Below, piece after piece: positions 1 to 4,908 of a stretch of DNA of 27,021 bases. Where the stretch lies: positions 1 through 27,021 of the forward strand of contig DDWQ01000004.1 in NCBI GenBank assembly GCA_002345745.1, written 5' to 3'. Numbering within the stretch: position 1 is the stretch's first letter; each line of letters starts with the position of its first letter. Below the pieces are notes generated by a model. The model was not told the DNA's origin. It saw only the letters and a program-made list of their open reading frames with translations, and searched no databases. This stretch comes from Candidatus Moranbacteria bacterium UBA2282 (lineage in GTDB: Bacteria > Patescibacteriota > Minisyncoccia > Moranbacterales > UBA2206). A program made the translations under genes and the position numbers.

Positions 1-196
1 CTAACGTTTAAGAATATCTGAAGTCCTGCACTTTGGTTTTTATGCACAAAACCTTAATATTTCTACTTCTTTGTTAATCTCATTATACTCTAAATTACAG
101 CAAAACGGAAAAGTGCGGGATTTGGGAGAGAAAAATTTGCCCTCCTTTTAGTTTTAACTGCGGCAAATTTTTTGAACCAGATATTCTTTGTTAGGC
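1..196 (-). repeat. attC-like palindromic recombination site (array-distal, cut by the window edge)
   Basis: The outer boxes are CTAAC at 1-5 and GTTAGGC at 190-196. The inner arms AAGAATATCTG (10-20) and CAGATATTCTT (178-188) are perfectly complementary. A further inner pair is formed by CCTGCACTTT (about 25-34) and AAAGTGCGGG (about 110-119). Next to the inner arms are GAAGT on one side and GAACC on the other, and both recur at the other two sites of this region. This order, R box, L box, variable loop, L box, R box, is that of an integron attC site. At about 196 bp it is longer than typical attC sites. The outer left box is truncated by the window start. Confidence 0.6.
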
Positions 197-233
197 GATG
201 TTTTCTTTTAAATTATTTTTTGCGGTCGTGGGC

Positions 234-267
234 TTGACAGGTAAACTGTTTTCTGCTATGCTATAAT
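234..267 (+). promoter_or_regulatory. sigma70-type promoter of the cassette ORF
   Basis: TTGACA at 234-239 is followed after 17 nt by TATGCT (257-262), which overlaps a perfect TATAAT (262-267, 22-nt spacing). Transcription would start near 270-275 and read the ORF at 357. Confidence 0.6.
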
Positions 268-320
268 GTCAATAGCGGAACATGTCTTTTAACCAAAAGA
301 GTGGTTTCTCGCTATTTCGA

Positions 321-476
321 GGATCTGCTCTTTTACAAATTTGCAGGAGGTGCAAAATGATAAAAATAGATGGTGATAATATTTTTCTCGCAGGAGTAGC
401 AATTCTCTTGGTGATAAGTATCATAGTGGTTACTGTTCCTTTATGGGCGCCACTATTTACACCCTAGAGCAGATCC
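321..476 (+). promoter_or_regulatory. long-range mRNA stem enclosing the 36-codon ORF
   Basis: A perfect 10-bp inverted repeat (321-330 with 467-476) flanks the ORF and its ribosome binding site. A second short pairing, TTCGA (316-320) with TCGAA (486-490), could extend it across a bulge. Confidence 0.5.
357..467 (+). CDS. 36-aa single-pass membrane peptide, function unknown
   Basis: The start chosen is ATG 357, because AGGAGG lies 6 nt upstream; an in-frame ATG at 282 has no such site. The peptide opens with MIKIDGDN, then has one hydrophobic segment (about residues 9-32, LAGVAILLVISIIVV) and ends in WAPLFTP. It has no recognisable family. The message is unusual. GGATCTGCTC (321-330), upstream of the ribosome binding site, is perfectly complementary to GAGCAGATCC (467-476), which starts at the last base of the stop codon, so the ends of the message can pair and enclose the reading frame. 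Small hydrophobic peptides with 5'-3' pairing recall type I toxins such as Hok, but no antisense RNA was identified. A role as a toxin or stabiliser of the cassette array is inference only. Confidence 0.6.
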   Translation: MIKIDGDNIFLAGVAILLVISIIVVTVPLWAPLFTP

Positions 477-488
477 GGGTTTCACTCG

Positions 489-520
489 AAGGCGTTGGCT
501 ATAAAGCTGACGCCTTTTTT
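489..520 (+). terminator. rho-independent terminator of the cassette ORF
   Basis: AAGGCGT (489-495) pairs with ACGCCTT (510-516), and the stem is followed by a T run to 520. Confidence 0.8.
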
Positions 521-664
521 CATAGGAGCAAAAAATAATTTAAAAGAAAATTTCGCCTAACGTTAGTTGTATCTGAAGTTTTTGAAATTCCTTATTAAAG
601 TTTATTTTTATTTCAAAAATTTGGGCGGAGCCAGAGAGAAATCTTTTGTTATTTTTCGTGGGTA

Positions 665-692
665 TTGACATTTACGTGTTATTTGCTACATT
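665..692 (+). promoter_or_regulatory. promoter of the structured RNA
   Basis: TTGACA (665-670), a 16-nt spacer and TACATT (687-692). The layout resembles that of the promoter at 234. Confidence 0.5.
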
Positions 693-698
693 GGACAT

Positions 699-982
699 AG
701 TTTGAAAACGGCAGTGGCTCACCGCTAGAAGAAGTTGTCTTCTTTGAAAAGAGCCTTAAATGTGGTTCGCGGGGCGGGTTCGATTCCCGTGTATGGCCGG
801 CCTAGAGATAGGTGTGTAGTGTGTAGAATAGTCGAGAGACCTTGAAGTCTTCGCGCTAGCTGAGATGGAGTCGACCATGAAATATCGACCTTACACACCG
901 AAAATGAAATCGGCTACAATATGCGGTTTCGCTGCAAAGGGTTTCAAACTATTAGGGAGTGCTTATACAGGCTCCCTTTTTT
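699..982 (+). ncRNA. structured noncoding RNA with a tRNA-like T-arm, unknown family
   Basis: The transcript is bounded by a promoter and a terminator. Visible helices are: GGCTC (716-720) with GAGCC (751-755), enclosing AAGAAG-ttgt-CTTCTT (729-744); a canonical T-arm, GCGGG, loop TTCGATT, CCCGT (774-790); an 8-bp stem GGTGTGTA (811-818) with TACACACC (892-899); inside it GTCGA (831-835) with TCGAC (871-875) and AGAC-cttgaa-GTCT (837-850). After the T-arm comes GTATGGC, but no complementary GCCATAC acceptor strand and no anticodon arm were found, so it is not an ordinary tRNA. It does not match a tmRNA as far as I can see: no CCA end and no closed acceptor stem. The 73-codon frame at 865 runs through these stems and out into the attC arm, so I do not call it. 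The function is unknown. Confidence 0.5.
954..982 (+). terminator. rho-independent terminator of the structured RNA
   Basis: AGGGAG (954-959) pairs with CTCCCT (972-977), and the T run continues to 982. Confidence 0.8.
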
Positions 983-1034
983 CTTTGGTAAAAAATAACA
1001 AAAGATTTCTCTCTGGCGTAGCCAGATACAACTT

Positions 1035-1136
1035 GTTAAGTGAAGTTGGCTCGAGATTAACTTTGATTATTGAATATATGATTTAATTGAACGATGCTTT
1101 GGAATTAATCTAAACTTTTAGCCAATTTCATTTAAC
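1035..1136. mobile_element. gene-less cassette of about 100 bp
   Basis: It starts with GTTAAGTGAAGTTGGCT (1035-1051) and ends with AGCCAATTTCATTTAAC (1120-1136). These are complementary over 17 bp with two mismatches, one at the same place as in the neighbouring cassettes. The interior of about 70 bp holds no ORF with a ribosome binding site and no clear promoter. Confidence 0.5.
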
Positions 1137-1260
1137 GTATCCAAATATCTGAAGTTTGCTGGAGTGAAACGAAAGCAAATTTGGGTCGAAAAAGTTTTGC
1201 GTTCCTTAATTTAAAAATCTAATAAGGCAAAACTTTTGAGCCAGATATTTGGTGTTGTAC
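1130..1260 (-). repeat. attC-like palindromic recombination site (intact)
   Basis: The outer boxes are ATTTAAC (1130-1136) and GTTGTAC (1254-1260). The inner arms CCAAATATCTG (1141-1151) and CAGATATTTGG (1242-1252) are perfect complements, flanked by GAAGT and GAGC. A further perfect 11-bp stem is AAAAGTTTTGC (1190-1200) with GCAAAACTTTT (1227-1237). The 131-bp length is within the attC range. Read on the minus strand the R' box is GTTAAAT, fitting GTTRRRY. Confidence 0.65.
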
Positions 1261-1706
1261 GATGTTGCCAAAAAGCGTCCGTGTTTATTGATCAATTACT
1301 TTGTCTGTTTTCAAAACATCTCGCTTATCTTCACCTGTTGGTACTTGTTTTATAACTAAAAACTTCACAACATTGTCGGTATGATTAACAAAGGTGTGCG
1401 GGGTGTTTTCCGTTTCAATCAAGTCGCCAGCTTTAACAATCTGCTTCTCAATTTTATCGCCGACTTTCCATTCGGCAGTTAGTTCGCCTTCAATAATATA
1501 CAAACTTTCTAAAATTTTCTCATGATGATGCCAGGTTTGTGTTGACCCCGCCACCTGTTCGTTGTAGTGCAACTCATACTCCTCACGAAGATAATAGCGA
1601 ACGTTCGTTCCTTCGGGTTTTGAAACAGACAAAGATTCTTCTCGCGTAACTATTTTCATATCATTAATCTTATTTTTAAAATAGCTTTTTGGCAATTTCG
1701 TACAAC
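1254..1706 (-). mobile_element. integron-like cassette carrying a cupin gene, first position next to the recombinase
   Basis: The ends GTTGTACGATGTTGCC (from 1254) and GGCAATTTCGTACAAC (to 1706) lie within a 23-bp inverted repeat (1254-1276 with 1684-1706) whose only two mismatches are the TG/AA pair. The single gene reads on the minus strand from the end nearest the recombinase. With the recombinase divergent at 1785, this is the classic integron geometry with an attI-like junction near 1700-1710. Confidence 0.6.
1285..1659 (-). CDS. cupin-domain protein
   Basis: This is a small single-domain cupin of 124 aa from ATG 1659. A TTG start at 1695 would add 12 residues but lies inside the cassette-end repeat, so I prefer the ATG. 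Cupin motif 1 is visible as WHHHEK...E....G (HHH, Glu, and Gly in IIEGEL), and motif 2 as AGDLIETENTPHTFVNHT with the metal-binding His. The two His of motif 1, the Glu and the motif 2 His would bind one metal ion. The substrate cannot be told from sequence; relatives include small sugar or amino-acid binding and dioxygenase-like cupins. It is the first cassette of the array and is probably read from a promoter near the attI-like junction, although I could not identify a good one on the minus strand. Confidence 0.75.
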   Translation of the reverse strand: MKIVTREESLSVSKPEGTNVRYYLREEYELHYNEQVAGSTQTWHHHEKILESLYIIEGELTAEWKVGDKIEKQIVKAGDLIETENTPHTFVNHTDNVVKFLVIKQVPTGEDKRDVLKTDKVIDQ

Positions 1707-1732
1707 TAGTTTTATTCGTACCTACTAAGTTA

Positions 1733-1761
1733 TTGGCTTGAGCAATAGTTTATGCTATGAT
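1733..1761 (+). promoter_or_regulatory. promoter of the tyrosine recombinase gene, beside the attI-like junction
   Basis: TTGGCT (1733-1738), 17 nt, TATGAT (1756-1761). The leader to ATG 1785 is only about 15-20 nt and has no Shine-Dalgarno sequence. The segment 1707-1732 between the promoter and the first cassette would be the attI-like site. Confidence 0.5.
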
Positions 1762-1784
1762 TTTGATGTAATCATAACTATACT

Positions 1785-2645
1785 ATGAATACATATTATC
1801 ATCAAAATAAAAAAACAACAACTGAGGCACGAGATCCATTGTACAATCTGAAGCAAGAAATGAGAATTCGCGGTCTTAGTCCAAGAACCATTGAGTCCTA
1901 TTTGCTTTATAATAAGCTTTTTTTGCAGTTTATCAATAAAAGTCCGAAGGAAATAACTAATGATGACATTCGCCAGTATTTAATATCTTTGAAAGACAAG
2001 GATTGTGCCAATTCCACCTTGAATGTTGCACTCAATGCTCTCAAATTATATTATCGTCAAATATTGAAAAGAAAGTTTTTCTTTGATATAAAAGGCGCCA
2101 AAAAAACCAGTTACCTGCCGACAATTCTTAGTAGAGAGGAAATTGAACGAATGCTAGAGAAAACAACTAACCCCAAACATAACTTTTTGATATCTCTAAT
2201 GTATTCGGCAGGTTTGCGAGTTAGTGAGACAATTAAAATCAGGATGCGCGATTTTGATTTGGATAGAAAAATGATCATAGTGCGTCAAGGCAAGGGACAA
2301 AAAGATCGCTGCACACTTCTGTCAGAAAAACTTGTTCCAATTTTAAAAAAACAACTTACAATGAAGAAATCTGGCGACTACTTATTTACTGGATCTAGAG
2401 GAGATGGTCATTTAACTACTGAAAGTGCTGAAAAAATAGTTAAAAAAGCGGTTGAGCTAGCTGGCATCGCAAAAAAAGTTTCTTGCCACAGCCTGCGACA
2501 CTCTTTTGCCACTCACCTCTTGGAAGCTGGCACGAGCATTCGCTACATTCAAGAATTATTGGGGCATGCTCGCCTTGAAACTACGCAAATTTATACTAAA
2601 GTAGCTAATACTAATTTACAAACCATTAAAAGTCCCTTGGACTAA
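1785..2645 (+). CDS. tyrosine recombinase, XerC/D-like, candidate cassette integrase
   Basis: The protein has 286 aa. Residues about 18-100 form the SAM-like core-binding domain, and about 110-286 the catalytic domain. The full active-site set is visible: Arg145 (AGLRVSE), Lys170 (GKGQKDR), His235 and Arg238 (HSLRHSFATHL), His261 (ELLGHARLETT) and Tyr270 (QIYTKV). The C-terminus ends in IKSPLD, similar to the end of IntI integrases, but the extra IntI domain normally found between the Lys motif and HxxR is absent; this stretch is short (about residues 180-230). It therefore looks like a Xer-type enzyme. It sits 79 bp from the first cassette and is transcribed away from it, as intI is. The alternative is that it is simply the chromosomal Xer recombinase and the array is beside it by chance or use. 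prmC follows 7 nt downstream. Confidence 0.85.
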   Translation: MNTYYHQNKKTTTEARDPLYNLKQEMRIRGLSPRTIESYLLYNKLFLQFINKSPKEITNDDIRQYLISLKDKDCANSTLNVALNALKLYYRQILKRKFFFDIKGAKKTSYLPTILSREEIERMLEKTTNPKHNFLISLMYSAGLRVSETIKIRMRDFDLDRKMIIVRQGKGQKDRCTLLSEKLVPILKKQLTMKKSGDYLFTGSRGDGHLTTESAEKIVKKAVELAGIAKKVSCHSLRHSFATHLLEAGTSIRYIQELLGHARLETTQIYTKVANTNLQTIKSPLD

Positions 2646-2652
2646 TTTTTAT

Positions 2653-3549
2653 ATGAGAATTGAAACCATCGCCGACCTGCAAAAAGAATATTTTGGCCAA
2701 ATCGATCATCTGGATTTTGATTTGATTGTGGCGCATATTATTAAAAAACCACGTGAATTTGTAATGTCCCATCCAGAATTTGGACTTTCTACAAACCAAA
2801 AACTACAAACCACTAACTACCTAGCCAGAAGGATGAAAAATGAGCCCTTGGCCTATATTTTAGGTCACAAAGAGTTCTATGCTCTCAATTTCAAAGTTAC
2901 GCCTGACACGCTCATTCCTCGCCCAGAAACAGAATTAATCGTAGAGCTTGCAATTCAAGAAGCGATAACCAAGAAACCCCCCTCGACTTGCAGAGACCAA
3001 AAAATAAATATTATTGACATTGGGACTGGCTCTGGCAATATAATAATTTCTCTTGCAAAAAATTTAGTCATTGATTCGAAATTTGAAATTCAAAATTCAA
3101 AATTCTTTGCCACCGACATAAGCAGTGCAGCACTCACGGTTGCAAAATCAAATGCAAGACTCCACAATGTTAATAAAAAAATTAAGTTTCTCCAAGGTGA
3201 TCTATTAGAACCATTTATACAAGATACAAAATACAAGATACAAAATACTATTCTAATTGCTAACCTCCCCTACCTCTCCCAAAAAATTTATTCTGCTACT
3301 TTACCTAATGTCAAAAAATTTGAACCCAAGTCAGCATTATACAGTCCCAAAGAAGGATTAAGTCACTATGAAAAATTATTTAAACAAATTGTGAAATTTA
3401 ATCCAACAAACTGCACTATCTATTTAGAAATCAGTCCCGAACAAAAAACTAAACTACCGAAAATAATTAAAACTTTTTTACCTAAGTCCAAAATAGAATT
3501 TAAAAAAGACTTAGCTAGTAGATGGCGGGTGTGTAAAATAATAATTTAA
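2653..3549 (+). CDS. prmC: PrmC/HemK, N5-glutamine methyltransferase of release factors
   Basis: PrmC methylates the GGQ glutamine of peptide-chain release factors using S-adenosylmethionine. The 298-aa protein has the small N-terminal helical domain (about 1-85, with RRMKNEPLAYILGHKEFY), the IPRPETE segment, the SAM-binding loop DIGTGSGNI, FFATDIS and the catalytic motif, here NLPY instead of the usual NPPY. It probably forms an operon with the recombinase 7 nt upstream. Three low-complexity peptides interrupt it: STNQKLQTTNY, SKFEIQNSKF and DTKYKIQNTI, each encoded by near-repetitive DNA and placed at likely surface loops. They look like insertions of short dispersed repeats tolerated by the gene. 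Confidence 0.88.
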   Translation: MRIETIADLQKEYFGQIDHLDFDLIVAHIIKKPREFVMSHPEFGLSTNQKLQTTNYLARRMKNEPLAYILGHKEFYALNFKVTPDTLIPRPETELIVELAIQEAITKKPPSTCRDQKINIIDIGTGSGNIIISLAKNLVIDSKFEIQNSKFFATDISSAALTVAKSNARLHNVNKKIKFLQGDLLEPFIQDTKYKIQNTILIANLPYLSQKIYSATLPNVKKFEPKSALYSPKEGLSHYEKLFKQIVKFNPTNCTIYLEISPEQKTKLPKIIKTFLPKSKIEFKKDLASRWRVCKIII

Positions 3550-3649
3550 CACAATAATACTAATTTTCTTTGACAGCACTAATTTTTCTGAAAGAAAAAA
3601 TAATTGTTCGCCATTTTCTTTGCCGTCAAAGAAAGTGACGCAAGGACAA

Positions 3650-3687
3650 ATCAAAAATCCGCATGTTAGCGGATTTTTGATATGCTT
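3650..3687 (+). terminator. terminator after prmC, possibly bidirectional
   Basis: ATCAAAAATCCGC (3650-3662) and GCGGATTTTTGAT (3669-3681) form a perfect 13-bp stem with a 6-nt loop. T-rich sequence is built into both arms, so it could also stop the minus-strand gene at 3785. Upstream, 3560-3645 holds a degenerate CTTTG/CAAAG hairpin (TTTCTTTGCCGTCAAAGAAA). Confidence 0.75.
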
Positions 3688-3784
3688 TTAAGTTAATCAA
3701 TCAGGAGGTAGCTATCCATTGGTACCAACAAATAACAGACACTCTAGTAGATTAGTTAAAAGTTGATAATTTATCTAAAAAAGA

Positions 3785-3973
3785 TTATTTCTTTTTCTTT
3801 GCTACTACTTTTTTCTTAGTTACTTTTTTTACTGCTTTTTTTACAGTCTTTTTCACTGCTTTTTTCACAGTTTTTTTAACTGCTTTTTTTACAGTCTTCT
3901 TTACTGCTTTTTTCACAGTTTTTTTAACTGCTTTTTTTACAGTCTTCTTTACTGCTTTCTTTTTAGCTGCCAT
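3785..3973 (-). CDS. lysine-repeat protein (histone H1 tail-like), probable nucleoid-associated protein
   Basis: The 62-aa protein is almost entirely an eight-residue repeat, KKAVKKTV, preceded by MAAK and followed by KKVTKKKVVAKKKK. The DNA repeats with the same 24-bp period, with synonymous drift. Such Lys/Ala/Val tails occur in histone H1-like proteins of bacteria, where they bind DNA or RNA electrostatically. There is no globular domain. A strong ribosome binding site (AAGGAAGGTG) lies 7 nt before ATG 3973, and a TTCCGC-ATA-GCGGAA hairpin (4005-4019) lies further upstream in the leader. The repeat copy number probably varies between strains. Confidence 0.75.
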   Translation of the reverse strand: MAAKKKAVKKTVKKAVKKTVKKAVKKTVKKAVKKTVKKAVKKTVKKAVKKVTKKKVVAKKKK

Positions 3974-3974
3974 A

Positions 3975-3999
3975 TTGTTTCACCTTCCTTTCTATTTTT
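3975..3999 (-). promoter_or_regulatory. leader segment shared with the divergent gene at 4909
   Basis: The 25 nt directly before the lysine-repeat start, including AGAAAGGAAGGTGAAACAA, are identical to 4883-4907 before ATG 4909. Both genes thus have the same ribosome binding site and spacing. Confidence 0.8.
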
Positions 4000-4757
4000 A
4001 TTTTTTCCGCTATGCGGAATCAGCCTCGCGCCGATATTTTAATTTATTTTTGTTTCGACCTTTTTTATTTTGTTATAAATATTTTTTAATTTTAAAAAAT
4101 ATTTTCTAACTACTTAAATTATATAACATTTAATTTTATTTGCAATAGCAAAAAAGTTATCCACAGTTGAAAATAATTTTTGTAATTTTTAATTTTCTAA
4201 TTTTATAAATAATTTTGTAATTTTTAATTTCTAAAAAAATATTTCCCGCCCATAACGTTAGTGCGTTTCTAAATTTTAATAATTTTAAAAAACTATTCAC
4301 GCCCATAGCGTTAGTGCGTTTCCCCGCCTACCGGCCGGCAGGTAAATTTCAGCGCATAAGCATTGAAAGCGATATCTCCGACCTGCGAAATTTAAAATTA
4401 TAGTTCAAAAAAAATAATTCCGCGCCTTGGCGATAGTGCGTTTCTCCCGCCTCGACTCGCGGAGACCGCTCGTCGACGCGAGGCGGGAAATTCCAGATTG
4501 TGAGCGTTAAGAAATTCTTATCCCGTTATGACCGCCCTAAGAATTTTAGCAAACAATCTAGAAATTTAGACAGCACAAGCCTGGGCGCCTTTTTCTTTTT
4601 TGCCACTTTTCTTTTGGGAAAAGAAAAATGGCGTAGTGAGTTTTTTTTGAAAAAAAACTAGCGTTGTATTTATAAAAGAAAATTAAAATTAAATTTTACT
4701 GTCAAAAAAACCGCAAATTACTAGATTATTATGCCTAAAATACTGTTTTTTGTCTAG
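4000..4757. other. long gene-free AT-rich spacer with palindromic repeats
   Basis: No ORF with support is present. 4030-4245 is extremely AT-rich and has one perfect DnaA-box match, TTATCCACA (4157-4165). 4246-4580 is a repeat cluster, annotated separately. GCCACTTTTCTTTTGG (from about 4601) forms a strong hairpin with the AAGAAAAATGGC that follows. Confidence 0.6.
4246..4580. repeat. cluster of palindromic and direct repeats
   Basis: Three copies of a core motif follow each other: CGCCCATAACGTTAGTGCG (about 4248), CGCCCATAGCGTTAGTGCG (about 4300) and a diverged CGCGCCTTGGCGATAGTGCG (about 4421), each followed by TTTC. Between them are hairpins: CCGGCCGG-centred (about 4331), CCCGCCTCG (4446-4454) with CGAGGCGGG (4480-4488), and a long imperfect palindrome (about 4489-4568) built on AGATTGT/ACAATCT and AAATTCTTA/TAAGAATTT. 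The CGTTAG cores and long arms recall the attC-like sites at the window start, but R and L boxes cannot be assigned. Confidence 0.5.
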
Positions 4758-4847
4758 TTGACGCCATCCACAGATGAGTTAAAATTTAGAAACAGATCAA
4801 AATTGGTCGAAACTTGCCATTCACAGATATATTTATTATCTGTTTCT
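4758..4847 (+). promoter_or_regulatory. promoter and leader with competing hairpins before the gene at 4909
   Basis: TTGACG (4758-4763), 16 nt, TAAAAT (4780-4785). In the leader, GAAACAGAT (4789-4797) can pair with ATCTGTTTC (4838-4846). The same 3' segment can instead pair locally as CAGATA (4824-4829) with TATCTG (4837-4842). The two structures exclude each other. Confidence 0.45.
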
Positions 4848-4908
4848 GACAGGATTGCTTCAATGAAAGCCCCTTAACAATTAAAAATAGAAAGGAAGGT
4901 GAAACAAC

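Larger units (their letters stand above)
190..561. mobile_element. integron-like cassette carrying a promoter, a 36-codon ORF and a terminator
   Basis: The unit starts with GTTAGGC (190-196) and ends with GCCTAAC (555-561), the rule for a cassette whose start is complementary to its own R'' box. The complementarity goes far beyond 7 bp: 190-223 and 528-561 form a 34-bp inverted repeat. The mismatches include a TG/AA pair just after GTTAGGCGA. The gene inside is on the plus strand, opposite to the orientation I infer for the array, and has its own promoter and terminator. Such self-contained, reverse-oriented cassettes are known in chromosomal integrons, often for toxin-antitoxin genes. Confidence 0.55.
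630..1017. mobile_element. 388-bp element with perfect 27-bp terminal inverted repeats and a structured RNA gene
   Basis: The ends 630-656 and 991-1017 are perfect 27-bp inverted repeats beginning GCCAGAGAGAAATC. The junctions carry a 12-bp direct repeat with one mismatch, GGCGGAGCCAGA (624-635) and GGCGTAGCCAGA (1015-1026). The element lies in the loop of an attC-like palindrome and contains a promoter, about 280 nt of highly structured sequence and a terminator, but no convincing ORF. It may be a MITE-like unit or a cassette that entered a secondary site. No transposase is present. Confidence 0.6.
555..1041 (-). repeat. attC-like site split by an insertion
   Basis: The outer boxes are GCCTAAC (555-561) and GTTAAGT (1035-1041). 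The inner arms AGTTGTATCTG (565-575) and CAGATACAACT (1023-1033) are perfectly complementary although 450 bp apart. Removing 630-1020 brings GAG next to CCAGATAC. This restores the GAGCCAGATA context seen at the site at 1130-1260 and gives a normal 96-bp attC-like palindrome. TTTTTGAAAT pairing inside the restored loop fits this too. Confidence 0.6.

Noticed and set aside
774..790. T-arm at 774-790 as part of a normal tRNA or tmRNA
   Set aside because: No acceptor partner for GTATGGC, no anticodon arm and no CCA end within reach. I keep it as a motif of an unknown RNA.
865..1086. 73-codon frame as a protein gene
   Set aside because: It runs through the helices and terminator of the structured RNA and across the element end into the attC arm, and has no ribosome binding site.
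1285..1695. TTG start at 1695 for the cupin
   Set aside because: It places the first codons in the cassette-end inverted repeat. ATG 1659 starts at the family-like part. It is not fully excluded.
4157..4165. Replication origin at the perfect DnaA box in AT-rich DNA
   Set aside because: Only one perfect box was found, with no dnaA or dnaN gene nearby. Repeats here fit other explanations.
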